Notes under the pieces: model-generated
What the model was told of the DNA's origin: nothing
The model's input: only the letters and a program-made list of their open reading frames with translations
The model's database searches: none
From: Anaeromyces robustus
Lineage: Eukaryota > Neocallimastigomycota > Neocallimastigomycetes > Neocallimastigales > Neocallimastigaceae
NCBI GenBank assembly: GCA_002104895.1
Contig: MCFG01000235.1
Location: forward strand, 28,501 to 92,500
DNA: 64,000 bases
Reading direction: 5' to 3'
Position numbers and translations under genes: made by a program
Part shown: piece after piece, positions 1-15,767 of the stretch
How positions within the stretch are numbered: position 1 is the stretch's first letter
How the letters are laid out: each line of letters opens with the position of its first letter

Positions 1-63
1 TATATATACAATTATACAACAATTTTAATAAAAAACTTTTAAATATTCTATCAATCATAATAG

Positions 64-533
64 ATATAATGAATAAAAAACCTCGTCAAGCTTGGGAATT
101 ATATTTAAAAATGGAAACATCTAGTGAATCATTTAGTTTACTTCAACTTATTGCTAACGATTGTTATAAAGTATACCAAATAGAGTCTTTTTTATTTATA
201 TAATATAATAAATTATATATCATTATTACTGAAAAAAAAAAAAATAATAAATTAAAAATAATTATTTTTTTATTCAATAAATATTAGATGAAATATTATT
301 ATTATTCAGCTAAAGCTTTTGATGTTCTTGAAAGATTAGATCCAAATCCGGAATATTGGGAAGGAAAAAGAGGTGCTTGTATTGGAGTATTCCAAAAAAT
401 TGTATTAGGACAGGAACCAAAAGAATTATTCCGTGATATTATAACAATGTTACGTAATACTTCAAATCCACAAGTTGAATATATTATAAGAGTTATGAAA
501 AAATGGGCTAAAGAAAATCATATACTAGTATAA
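64..533 (+). CDS. IFT56: IFT56/TTC26 intraflagellar transport protein, C-terminal end (5' end outside window)
   Basis: Last two exons of an IFT-B subunit, the TPR protein that helps carry cargo into cilia and flagella. Exons: 64-170 (acceptor TAG just before) and 288-533, joined across a GTATAC...TAG intron at 171-287 in phase 0; stop TAA at 531-533. The joined reading runs [20 protein letters not shown], then LIANDCYK, then [20 protein letters not shown], and ends near [15 protein letters not shown]. This is nearly identical to the C-terminus of animal TTC26/DYF-13 as I recall it. The rest of the gene lies left of the window. A flagellar gene in such an A/T-rich, intron-rich genome points to a zoospore-forming organism. 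Confidence 0.93.
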
Positions 534-1181
534 AAGAATATTAATAGAATAAAAACACAATAACAATAATTTCGGAAACAGTAAAAAAGAATATAATAAA
601 TATATTTAGACATCTATTAAATATTTAAACTATTCAAATATTAAAAATATGTACATTAAATATAATTAAAATAAACTTTTATGAATATGATAATAATTAT
701 TATTATTACAATAATTATTATAATATAATAATAAATATATGAATTGTAATAATAATAAATGACAAATATAAAAAATAAATAAATAACAAATAATAAATAA
801 ATATATAAATATATAAATAAATATTTTAAATATTTAATATTAATAATATATATTGAATAAAAATAAAAAAGTATTTTTGAATTTTTGATATATTTTTATA
901 TTTTACTTATTTTAATAAATTTTTATATTTATTTAATTATTTGGTATTATAATTTATATTATTATTTTTGTTGACATGATTTTTTAAGAATTATATAAAT
1001 AATTTATATTTAACAAAATTCTTTAATAAAAGATTATAATTTAGCATATATATTAATTATGATTTTAATTTTCATATTAATTAAAATTAATGAATAATAT
1101 TATTCAGTTATAATTTATATAAAAATTAAAAAATTGACGGTATTTATATGCTTACTTTCTTATTATTTTTTTTAATTATTT

Positions 1182-1212
<31 letters not shown>

Positions 1213-1362
1213 ATTCTATTTATTTTTATTACTTATTTCAATCTACTATATTATTTTTATATTTGATAATTTTTTAATTGTAATATATGTTCTTGATCTG
1301 AAAATAATATTTTTTACTTTTCTTTTTAATTTTTATGAATATAAAATATGATGTTGTATAAA
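534..1362. other. Intergenic, between converging IFT56 and PAM18
   Basis: A/T-only low-complexity sequence with a T run near 1190-1211. It must hold the 3' ends of both flanking transcripts. I see no gene or RNA here. Confidence 0.6.
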
Positions 1363-2029
1363 TTAGTGTGCAGTTTTTTCGAGTAAATCTTTTGCTTCAT
1401 TAATTTTTGTAGCAATATATGGTGAACCACCTCTATCTGGATGATTTAATAACATAATTTTTCTGTGAGCATCCTTTAATTTTTCTTTACTAATATTCTC
1501 TCTTACACCTAAAATTAAAGCCTATATATATTATTCCATTTTAAAAAAGTTTATACATATTATATATAAATATTAACATTTAGTTAAATTATATAAAGTT
1601 TTCATAAAAATTCTTTATAAATTTATTAAAATCAAAAATAATTACAGCTTCATGTTTAGTTAATTTGGCATCAAAGCCTCCTTTGTAAAATTTACTAGCT
1701 TTAATACCACCACCTACAGTTTTTGCTGAAGCATTACCAATAGCTGTATAGGCAACTTTACCAGCAACAGCTGCTCCAACTATAGTTAAATATATTAAAA
1801 GAGTATGAGATTAATTATTTTTTATTTAAAAACATTTATAAACAGTATAAAATTATTGAAATTATTTATACAATTCCATATTTAAATTTAATTTTATTTT
1901 AAACTATATTTAATATTATTTAAATTATTATTATTTATTGTGTATATTCATAAAAAAAAAAGATAAATATAAATTAATAAAAAAAATACCAAGTCCAGTA
2001 GCAATTAAAAATGGTGATGCTAATGACAT
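1363..2029 (-). CDS. PAM18: PAM18/TIM14 (DNAJC19-type) J-protein of the mitochondrial import motor
   Basis: J-domain cochaperone that stimulates mitochondrial Hsp70 at the TIM23 channel in the inner membrane. Exons in transcript order: 1990-2029, 1646-1779, 1363-1521, giving 110 residues. The N-terminus ([20 protein letters not shown]) is the single membrane segment. The conserved [18 protein letters not shown] stretch follows, then the J domain with the essential HPD motif in [20 protein letters not shown]. The J domain sits at the C-terminus and lacks the Gly/Phe and zinc regions of cytosolic DnaJ, as in TIM14. Length matches yeast and human homologues. Start is the ATG at 2029. The family is certain; splice sites come from frame continuity. 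Confidence 0.95.
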
Positions 2030-2759
2030 CTTTTAGATTTTGTTTAAAGAAAAAAAAAAAAATAAAATAAAAAATTTCAATTTTCGTACATGAAAATGAG
2101 ATTTACCAATAAAATTTAATTTCGGATAAAATTGTAATTTATATTTATAATATAAAATTTTATTACTTTTATATAAATTAAAAATTCATAAGTTAAAAAA
2201 AGGGAAAAATTTTGTATAACTTATAATTTATATTAAGTGAAAAAAAAATTTTTTTATTTTTTTTTATTAATGAAAAATATATATTCAATATTGGTAATTT
2301 CTTTATTGAGAAAATTATTAATTTTTATATAATAAGTAATGATAAGGTATTAGAAATATATTGTTAAAAATAAATAAAAAGTATAAAAAGAAATAATATG
2401 AAAATAATATTTTAATTAAAACAAAATAATATTAAATTAATACATTTTATTAATTTTATTTTTATTTATTTTATATAATTATATATTAGTAGTTAAATAT
2501 ATTTAAACTTTCATAAGCAAAATTAAAATTTTATATATAAAAATTTATATTATTATATGTCGATTTGCTATTAATTATTAAAGAAAAAATTGTCTATAAT
2601 TATAATATAAATAACTCTATTAATTTCAATTTTATATTTAATATTCTTTTAATAAATAAGTAATATATTATTAATCTATATTAAATTTTTAATTATTTTT
2701 TCTTTTTCTTTTTCATTTTTATTTTATTTTACTTTATTTTATATATATTTTATGGTTAT
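2030..2759. other. Intergenic, A/T-rich
   Basis: Lies between the 5' end of PAM18 and the 3' end of the RasGEF gene, both on the minus strand. It presumably contains the PAM18 promoter, but no motif stands out from the A/T background. Confidence 0.5.
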
Positions 2760-3299
2760 TCAAGATTGTTGTTGAGCACGAGGTTCTCTAAGAAGACTTA
2801 TTTCATAAAGTCTTTTTTCCATTTCTTCAGAAAATATTGGGAATTCTAATAATTGTTGTAATTCTTTAATAGGTTTAACATTATAAGATATAGATTGATA
2901 TTGCTGTATTTCTCTAATAAGTGTTGAAATAAGACTTCTCTTTGTGTAATTAATTCTGTTCTCTATGAAATTAGGATTACCATCTTCCATATATGTTAAA
3001 TCGGCTATTAAGATTTTTTTATAAAAAATATATCAATATATATAATTATTAATAAATCATTAATAAAAATAAATATATTAATTTATAATATACTTACTTA
3101 AATAGACACCTATTATAACAATATAAAAATATAAAATAATAATAAATATTAAATATATTATTTATTAATAAATATATAATTCAATTACATAGATAATATT
3201 ATTTATTATGTCATATACATACCACTAATAAAAATATGTTATAAAAAAATAATATAATTTTAATAAAATATTAGAAATAATAGTTAACGTTAGAGAAAA

Positions 3300-3331
<32 letters not shown>

Positions 3332-4170
3332 TATAATGGCATATATATTTACATATATGGGATACATGGTGGAGTAGATAAATGTAAATTTTGTCTGTAT
3401 ACATGATATGATTTTTCAGCAGTCAAAAGCTTTTCATATAAAGATAATTTCTATATAATATAAAATAATGTATATAAAAGATTATTATTAATAAATATTA
3501 TAAACATTATTTCTTTTTTTTTTTTTTTTTTTAATTAAATTATTATTTACCTTTGATGCTCTTTGACTTAATTCTTTAAATGTTAATTTTAATCTTAATA
3601 TACTTGATTTATTAAATCCAGCAATAAATGCCATAGTAGTTGAATAATTATTTAATTGTAATAAATGCTAATAATTTTAATGAATATAAAAAAAAAGAAA
3701 AAAATAAAGATGGAAATCGTTTTTTAATATTAATATAATTTATATATTTAAGTAATTATTATAAAAATATATTTATATAAATTACTTGTGCTATATCAAT
3801 AAATCTTGTCATAATTGAAGCACGTTGCTTAGCATCTGCACCTTCTAAAATACAACATGCAACCCAGAAAGCTATTGAATTAAATCTAGATGTTAAATGA
3901 AGAATATTCGGTGCTTTAATATGACCATCAGGTTTATTCCAAGCTTGGTTAAGGAATTCACATGGCTTTGTTTTAGTTAATATATATATAATAACAATAA
4001 TATAAATTGAAATATTAACATTTAAATTATATTATAAATATTTAAATTAATTTATTAAGTTATTAATATTTACTCCAATTTTTTGGAATAATTGAAAGTC
4101 TAACATTGTTAATTGTTGAGCAATATCTTCATTAGAATAAGAAAATATTCCCAATTTAAGTGGTATATTC

Positions 4171-4208
<38 letters not shown>

Positions 4209-7200
4209 AATTATTTTTATTTTTTAAAGCTAAAAAAAAGTTAAAAAAATTTTTTTTTATAAAATGACAACACTTACACAAATTGATAAATTACTTTGTT
4301 CGTCATTAGTTTCAGTTTTTTTCTTTTTTTATAAAAAGATTAAACAAATATATATATACATATATATTTATATTTCAATTATTAAGTATAAGAAGTATTG
4401 ATTTATTTATTAATATTTATATATACCATTCTATAGATAGTTTTTCTTATTGTTTTAGCTATTTTCCATTGATCTTCTGCTAAAATACCTTCAACAAAAT
4501 TTAATAATTGTTGTTTTATCTCCTCACCATCTTTTTTATTTTCAATAATATCATGATTGAAATTTTTAGTCCATTTTTCTAATACACTACATACTCTAAT
4601 TTGAATAAATAATCTCATTTTATCAAATTCAGCAAAGTTTTTAAATTTCTTTAATGGAACATGATATCTAAATATTAATATGTTATCAAAGAAAAAAATA
4701 ATATATATCAATATAAATTATTTACAGAGATTTATATTTTTTATTAATTTTTACCTTTCTATTAATTTTTGTAATAAAATCACTGAAGTTGTAAATGATG
4801 GATATGTCAGTAAGAAAGTTTTAACAAATGACAAATCTATATTAATTTTTAACAATAATATATATATTAATTAGTTATTATTAAATTATATTATATTAAT
4901 TATCATAATAATTTAATAATATTTTAAATTTACAATCAATATTTCCGTTCTTTTCTTCTGTAAGTTTTTCAACTAATTTATTAAGTGTTGCTGAAGCAAT
5001 ATTCAAATTATCTTTAGTATACTGAATTTGCTCAGGTGTACTTGGTTCATCCCATATATTAACATTTGAACTATTGTCATTATTACCAGGTTGTGTTGGT
5101 AGAGGTGATTGAGGCTAAAATTATTGATTTTTATAGAAATAAAATTTAATTTTTTTAATATATTATAATTTTTTATATCTTCAATTAAAAATTATAATTT
5201 AATTAAAAAAAAAAAAAAGAAATAATGTTTATAATATTTTTTTTATTGTACCTTTTCATATGACCAACTTTCAGAAACTTCTAAAATTAATCTTGATCCA
5301 GGTTTTACTCTTTGCTCTTCAAGACTTAAATCAATTTTTAAGTCTTTAATTAAAACATTAACAACAATATGTTAGAGAAACTGAAAAAAGTGTTTTAAAA
5401 AATTCTATATTAAATTACCTAATCCATCTTCCAGTCTTAAATAATCAAAATCTACAAATCTAATACCGAATCTTCTACAAATATATGGTACTAACATGGA
5501 AAGTGGTTCAGAGAAATCTAACATAAATTCTAATCTAATGTCATTTCCAATTATTGGTGAAGATAATGTAATTGGTTTTGGTGTAGGTTTAAATAATAAT
5601 TTATCCTATATCAATTTAATTTATAAAATTTTATATTAAAAATTCAATTTTTTATTTTTTTTTTTTTTTTATTTTTTTTTAATTTAATTAATAAAATGAA
5701 AGATTTTACTGATTCTAAAATAGCATCTTCACCCATTAATTTCCATATATTTTCATCATTACTAAAATGTTCTCCTGCTGGTGAAACAATTTGATATGTA
5801 TTTTCTTCACCACTTGGATCAATTAAACCAACTAATTCTATTAAATCTCCAATAGTTGTTGATTGATCAACAAGAATATTATGAATAGAACCATCAAGTG
5901 TTTGAACTCTAACCATTTCATATTGTAATTGATATTCTAAGCATTCTTGCTGTTCATGCAATGACTATATTAAAGTAATTATAATTAAAATAATAATAAT
6001 AATAATAATAAAGGAAAAAAAAGATTAAAAATTTATTTATATGTATTATATTTTTTAATCTTTGATAATATTAAGATCACATAAATTCTTATATTTATTT
6101 TGATTTAAATAAAATATGTATTTGTGAAATAATAATTCTTTAATAATAATAATAATAATAATATATATAAATGATTCATACAAATTTCATTTCATTAAAT
6201 TGCTCCAATGTTTTATTTTCTTCCATCCAACGACCTTTTCTTTTTAATCCATAAATACCATTTTTACTACTATGCTTAATTTTTCTATTAATAACTGTAT
6301 TATTAATCATTGCTAAAACATCTGATACTAAAAAACCAGGTAATGCACGAAGTGCAAATCTTGAATCATTTTCAACATCAAGAATTCTAATGAAGAATTC
6401 TTCAGCAAGAGCTCTCAACTCTAAAATTGTCTATTTTATTATTAATTTTTAATTTTAATTTAATTATTATTATTATTATGTTCATAATATAATTTTAATA
6501 AAAATATTTCATAAATATATTAAAATCAATTTATAATAAATCATAGTGATAATATTAATGATAATAATATTAAATTATGTATTTATTTATTTTATAAATA
6601 TATATATGTAATAAAAAAAGTAATTATGAATATTTATTTACATCATCAGTTAAATCATAGGATGATAATAATTTATTATCATCTAACCAGAATCCAAGAT
6701 TTTTATTATATAGCCCATATCTTTCTTCTGATTTTAAATTACTTTGTAAAGTTTTAATTGCATCTTTAATTGATAATTCTTGATTATATTTCAGTGATAC
6801 TTGAATTTTTAAAGATGGAATACTGACAGTCACATTTTCAATTTCATTATGAAGTTTTAATTTTAATTCATCCTTTTAAATATTTTTTAAATATTTTTAA
6901 ATATTTTTTAAATATATTTTTTAATATTATTATTAGTTTAAAAGTTTTTTTCATAATTATTTCTTAGTTAATTTTTTATTTTATTTTAATAATTAAATTC
7001 TGTTTTTATTTATTATTTATTTTATATTATTTATATTTATATATATATTTTTTTAATTAATTCTTTTGAAATTTACCCCATTATTTACTAAATTTTGAAT
7101 AATTTCATTTGGATTTAATAATATTTTATTTCCTGGTGTGTTTCTATCGAGTTTATATAAATTGAAATCTTCCGGGGCACCTGGAACATCTTTATTTTGA

Positions 7201-8330
7201 AGTATATACTGAACTGCTTCATTTACTCTTAATTTTAATGGAATTTTAGTGTTTTCCCAATTTGAACTAATATAGATTGAAACTTTTATATAATTTGAAA
7301 ATCCATTGATATAATACAAACTATATTCTATTTGTTTTTTATATTTAAATATTGATATAGAATTTATGTAATTTTATAGTTCATATTTTAAAAATATATA
7401 TAAAAATATTATATATATTAATAAAAATATTTTATTACGATATTATAATTTTTTTTTATTTTTTATTTTTTATAATTGATAATTTACCATCATTTTCTTC
7501 ACCATCATCCTCTTTTTAATTGTAATATCAATTGTAATCAATAATAATAAAATAATAATACAATATAATAATAATAATAATAATTGAAAAGTTTATGTTA
7601 ACATTATTATATTATTATATAGTTAAAAATAAAAATATATTTCGATTTATATATATATATATATTAATATGTAAAATTTGTATATTATTTTTTTTTTTTT
7701 ACCATGAAATTTGAAAATATCAGATTTTGATAATTTTTTCCTATTAAATACTGTATCCATAAAACTTTTTTTCGTTGCTGTATTTGTTGTATATTCCTTA
7801 TGTTCAAAAGGGGAAAGTATAGAATCTGAACTTTTAAATGTATTATAATACATATTAGGATTTGAATATTTTGACATTGTTAGAATAGGACTATTAAGTG
7901 ATGAAAGGGATGATGAAACAGTATCATTCATGAAATTTGATGTTCTTCCAGACCCTTTATATATATATTATGATATTAATATACAAAATTATAATATTAA
8001 AATCAATTAATTTTATCTTCTTATTTATATATATATATTTATATAGTCCAAAAAATTAGAAATTATTAATTTTTTTTTGATAATATTCTTTTTCTTAAAA
8101 GTGTATTGATATATATATATAAAACAAATATAATACTATATAATTTTATTGAATATCATTAAAAATCTAAATATTAAAAATTAATATTAACCATGCTTTC
8201 TAAAAGATGTTCTTCCAATACTATTTGAATATTGAGGTGAAAAACATGTAAATCCATCATGTCCTTTATCATTATTATTTTTAATATTAGTAGTTTGTAT
8301 TTGTCCTAATGAATTGTTTTCGGAACTCAT
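2760..8330 (-). CDS. Ras guanine-nucleotide exchange factor with five ubiquitin-like (talin-F0-like) repeats, 20 exons
   Basis: Activates a Ras-family GTPase. Exons: 8192-8330, 7703-7954, 7488-7511, 7077-7327, 6642-6872, 6182-6430, 5710-5964, 5419-5605, 5252-5343, 4934-5114, 4755-4836, 4427-4667, 4278-4322, 4074-4169, 3786-3965, 3551-3667, 3353-3450, 3223-3224, 3098-3109, 2760-3004. They sum to 2979 bases, 992 residues, in frame. The Ser/Asn-rich N-terminus is followed by about five domains of 77-93 residues resembling ubiquitin/FERM F0 folds. Next come a RasGEF N domain (FVKTFLLTYPSFTTS) and the catalytic CDC25 domain (DIAQQLTMLDFQLFQKIG; FLNQAWNK; PPCIPYIGVYLTDLTYMEDG). The last motif only reads through if the 2-base exon at 3223-3224 is used. 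The RasGEF call is certain. The F0-like repeat call rests on pattern and length; the target GTPase is unknown. Confidence 0.93.
3098..3109 (-). other. 12-base microexon of the RasGEF gene
   Basis: Acceptor ataatag, exon GTGTCTATTTAA, donor GTAAGT. It encodes most of the G-V-Y-L-T motif of the CDC25 domain, between the 2-base exon and the last exon, which starts at 3004. Confidence 0.88.
3223..3224 (-). other. 2-base microexon (TG) of the RasGEF gene
   Basis: On the minus strand the sequence reads ttattag|TG|gtatgt, with good acceptor and donor signals on either side of two bases. The upstream exon ends in AT (3353) before GTAAAT. The downstream exon starts GTGTCTATTTAA (3109) after TAG. AT+TG+GTGTC gives the conserved RasGEF residues I-G-V-Y-L-T-D-L; without the TG the frame is lost. 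Confidence 0.75.
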
Positions 8331-10898
<2,568 letters not shown>

Positions 10899-12844
10899 TT
10901 ATTTTTTTTTTTTGGATCCTGTTAAAAAATAAAAAAAATCAATAAAATTCAAAAATGTATTAGTATTTATACTTTTTTTTTTTAAATATATATAATTATA
11001 TATATATATATATATTTCATAGTTGTTATAAAAATTTAAATAATAATAATAATAATATGAAAGAAAGAAATATACATTAATATCATATATACATATATAA
11101 TTATTAAATATAATAATATATATATATTAATACAATATTATATTTACCTTTTTTTAATTTTTTATTCCGTTTTGAATTATTTTGTTCTTTTGGCAAAACA
11201 TTATTAATATCAATTTCATTTTTTAAACTTTCTCTACTTGCACTTTTTTCTAAACTACTAAATTTCGAGTTAATATAATTATAAGCAGCATCAGTTATTT
11301 CAGTTATGACTTTTTTATCTGGACCTTTTATATTTAAATTCTTTTTTGATTCATTAATAATTTCAACTAATTCTTCTCCTTTTACTTTATTAAATTCTGA
11401 TATAGCTAAGGATTCTATTATTGAAAAAAGGAAATAAGCTATCATAATTGTTATAAGAGCATTCCAAAGTATGGTGACAATACCAGAACTACTTTCCTAT
11501 AGATTATTTATATTAATAGATTTGATAATATATTATATATAAAATTGATTTTTATAAAAATATTTATTTATTAATTATATATATTTAATAATAAAATATA
11601 TTTTCATTAAATGATATGAATATATAATTAATATATAATTTAATATATAAAAATAATAATATTGATAATAATGATAATAATAAACATCTTTATAAATATT
11701 AAACTAACTTCAGTACTATCATTTTGAGGAGCTTTGAATTTCTGTGTTTGTTCATCAAATGCATTTTTAGCAAAATTATAGAGCATAGGATATCCAGATA
11801 ATAACGATAATAAATAATTGATTGTTTTTTCAGAAAATGCTATTATAATAAATACACTCTAATAGAAATGATAATTTATAAATTAAAATATAATTTTAAT
11901 AATATTAATTAGTTTATTTTCTCGATAAATATTAATATAAATTTTGTTGTTGTTGATATAATTGAGTTATTAATTTACTTGTATTGAATTTTTTATTAAT
12001 GCTTTTCCAATAAAAGTTGCTCCAAAGAACGTTCCAAATGGAATTAAAAAATGACCGCATAGTATACCAGCTATATCAAATAAGGGATTTGGAATCTTGA
12101 TAATTAATTAATTAATTAATTAATTAGAATCATATAATTTTTTTATAATACAATATTAAATTACAAAATAATAATAATAATAATAATATAATAATAATAA
12201 TAATAATTAATATTTTACATTTGTTAATCTTATTTTATTTTATTTTATTTTATTTTATTTTATTTTATTTTATTTTATTTTATTTTATTTTATTTTATTT
12301 TATTTTATTTTATTTTATTTTATTTTATTTATTTTTTGTTTATTTTTTTAGTTTGTTTGTTTGTTGGTCTGTTTAATACTTACTGAAGCACATAATAATA
12401 TACCAATAAAACCCAATTTTTTTAATAATTTAAAAAGAATTGTTTGGATTTTATCAACTAAACTTTTTGGTTCATTATCTTCGAATTTTGATATATTTTG
12501 ATTATTCTTTCCAGTTAATGAAGCTAAATATATAATTTATTAAATATAAAAAATAAAAATATAAAAAAATTTTAAAAAAAAAATATTAATTAGAAGAAAG
12601 AAAAAAAATTTTTTTAATTTAAAAAAAATAATTTATCATTAAAATAAAAAAAATAAATAGCTATCATCATTAAAATGCTTCGGAATTTATTGTATTTACC
12701 TGCTCTTGAAACGAAATATGGTGGTAATTCACCAATTGCAGTACCTAAACCCCAAAAAAATGCTTGCATTTTAATTTTGGAAAAAATTGTTAATACTGAA
12801 ACAGTAGATTCTACTGGATCACCGTTACATATAAAGCTATTTAA

Positions 12845-12911
<67 letters not shown>

Positions 12912-13201
12912 ATACAAAAAAAGTATATAAATAATATTTATATATATAAATATTTAATTTATTATAATGTGTATAAAAAGAGTCTTAAAATATTTAATAG
13001 ATATTAACCTTCCTTCACCAAATACTTTAAAATTTAAATTTCCACATGTGTAAGCTGCAGTTGTTACTTCAGCAATATGAGGTCCTAAGAAGAGAACAAA
13101 TGTATGTAAACCTGTTCCTAGACCTATTGATGATAAAATACCAAGAACTACCCAATATCCATACCAAAATAAAGTACTTCTTAAAATATGTAATTTCTTT
13201 T

Positions 13202-13239
<38 letters not shown>

Positions 13240-13817
13240 AATAATAATAATAATATTAATAATAATAATTAATATTTTTATAAATTTAGTAAATTCCTTT
13301 ATTCAAAAAAAAATTTTTTTTTTTTTACCTCAGAATCAGCTTTGATTTCGATTAAACAAACACTTCCTGTTATTATTACTATAAAAAAGAGAATAGTTAT
13401 TAAATTTGATGTTATAAATTTTCCAATTTGTTGAAAAGCATCGAGTAAATAAAGACAGAAATATTTTGAAATTAAAAATGGGTGATGATATATATTTAAT
13501 TTTGAACGTTCAGTTCTATATAGTTTTTTTTTATTCTCTATATTTTCTATTTTATTTACAAAAATATTTTTTTATTAATAATATATTTAAAAATAAACAT
13601 AAATTGTAGTTAATATTAAAAGTAAATAATATTTCATAATGTATTATATTTTCAAGTATCAAAGATAATTCATTTTTTTTTTTCATATTATACCTGTTAA
13701 GTTTTCAATAGTTTTTTCAATTGAATAAAGATAATCTTTATCTATAACTTCATTTATTTTTTTACCTAAATTATATTTACTAATAATTTGGCTAAACAAT
13801 TTTCCCATTTTTTCCAT
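10899..13817 (-). CDS. VMP1: VMP1, ER scramblase of autophagy (vacuole membrane protein 1)
   Basis: Multi-spanning ER protein with a DedA/VTT fold that moves phospholipids between leaflets and is needed for autophagosome and lipoprotein formation. Exons: 13694-13817, 13329-13546, 13009-13196, 12700-12836, 12384-12523, 11979-12095, 11709-11858, 11148-11496, 10899-10918; 480 residues, in frame. Recognisable segments: [20 protein letters not shown], then [19 protein letters not shown] (the signature loop), then [20 protein letters not shown] and [16 protein letters not shown]. Several hydrophobic spans are visible. The protein is longer than human VMP1 (406), partly from a charged tail. The last 20-base exon adds GSKKKK, a dilysine ER-retrieval type ending. 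Two introns hold microsatellites near their acceptors. Confidence 0.95.
12231..12330. repeat. (TTTTA)n pentanucleotide repeat in a VMP1 intron
   Basis: Twenty or so consecutive TATTT units. It lies in the intron between the VMP1 exons at 12384-12523 and 11979-12095, and is A-rich on the transcript. Confidence 0.95.
12843..12914. repeat. (TAAA)n repeat next to a VMP1 acceptor
   Basis: On the transcript this is (TTTA)n ending a few bases before the AG that opens the exon starting at 12836. Confidence 0.95.
13202..13254. repeat. (CAA)n(TAA)n repeat next to a VMP1 acceptor
   Basis: On the transcript a (TTA)n(TTG)n tract runs into the acceptor GTAAAAG of the exon starting at 13196. A plus-strand frame across it is spurious. 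Confidence 0.93.
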
Positions 13818-14132
13818 TTTGAAAGTTTTTTATAATTAAATTAATTTTTATTTAATTATTATTATTTATAAAATATGTATATAACAATAATATTTTATTT
13901 GATTAAATATGCGATGAATAATGCAATTTTTATAATAAAGATTGTAAATAATAAAATTTCGCTTTTGAATTAGTATATGAATTCTACATGGAAAACAATA
14001 TATATTATTGAAAATTGATTATTATTAATTATAAAATAATTAATATAGATTTATTATTAGTAATTAGAAAATATTTATATATATATTTATTATTAATAAT
14101 TAGAAAATAAATAACAACAACAACAATAATAT

Positions 14133-14175
<43 letters not shown>

Positions 14176-15266
14176 ATATTATATATTATTATTATTATAA
14201 TATATATTATTATTTACATTTAAAATAATAGATATTAAATAAGAATAAAACAATATTTAAAAAATTTTAAAAAAAAATATAAAAACTATTTCATTGTTAC
14301 TAATAAATAATATCTTTTATAAATTTTAAAAATAATAAAATCTTTAACAAAAAGCCATTCTAATATATTATTACAAATTATTCTTGATATTTATATAATG
14401 ATATAGATAAATAATTATTTATATATATATTACCTTTTAGTATTATATTTAAAAAATATATTTAAAATTTTTGATTATAATTACAAATTTATTTGTTATA
14501 ATATTTATTATAAAATGTAATGGCGTATGCTACAAAAAAAATAATATTAAAAGCATGTTTTTTATTATTATTTTTGAGAATTAAATTAATAAGTATGTCT
14601 TATTTTTAATTTTAAACTATTTTTACAAAAATATAATAAATATTTCATGAGATATAAATATTTTATTGTAACAATTTTATTATATTATATATTTGATATT
14701 ATTGCTGTTGTTATTATTATAGTTATATTTAACAAAAGCCTTAATAATATAATACTATTGAGCTTTTTGTTTTTTTTTATTTTTTTTTTTTTTTTAAAGA
14801 AAAAAAAAAAAAAAAAAAAAAAAAACTGTTTGTTTCTTCTATTGAATAATTATAAAATAGTGTATTTTTTTTTTTTAATTTATTTTTATTGTAATACAAA
14901 TTTTTAGTATAATTATAATTAATTATAATAATTAATAATTTAATTTATTAATATATGAACTTTTTTATATTATTATTAATTATATTATACTATATAATAA
15001 ATAAAAAATTTATATCTAAAACATAACAAAAATGTTTATTATTAATAAAAATAAAAAAAAAAATTAAAAAAAAAAGTTATATAAAACGTTCTATAATTAT
15101 ATTATTATGCTTTAAATATTCTTATATTTCTAAAAAAAATTATTAAATATTTAGATAATTTTTTTATTTATCATTTATATATATTTAATATTTTTTTTTT
15201 TATTTTTTTTTTATAACTTTTATTTATTTATTTTGTCTGGCTTCAAAAAATTCATTTTATTTTATT

Positions 15267-15297
<31 letters not shown>

Positions 15298-15733
15298 TTA
15301 TAAAGAAAAATTAAAAAAAAAAAATAGCATCGATTAAAAAATAAAATATATAAAATAATTATATATGTAATAAGTAATAGTTGATTACCAAAAATTGTGA
15401 ATAATTGTAAAAAGAAGGTTTGATAATTTTAATTATAAAGTATGTTTTTATTTATTATATTAATATGATTAAAAAATAAATTATTTTTGGGTACTCTCAT
15501 TAAAAGAAAGAAAATAATTTTAATAATTTTAATTAATAATTAAAGGGAATCATGTGAAAATTATTCATTCCATGTGCTAAGCTATGAAATAAAAAAATTT
15601 AATTTTAATTTTTTAATATATTAAAATTAAAATTATCAAGAATAGATAAAAATAATGATATAAAAAAAAATAAAAAACGGAAAAAAAAATTAAATTATAT
15701 TTAATATAATTTAATTTTATTATATTTTATATT

Positions 15734-15767
<34 letters not shown>

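Noticed and set aside
14647-14907. 86-residue plus-strand open frame with hydrophobic content
   Set aside because: A/T-only sequence with homopolymers naturally reads as Ile, Phe and Lys; nothing suggests a gene.
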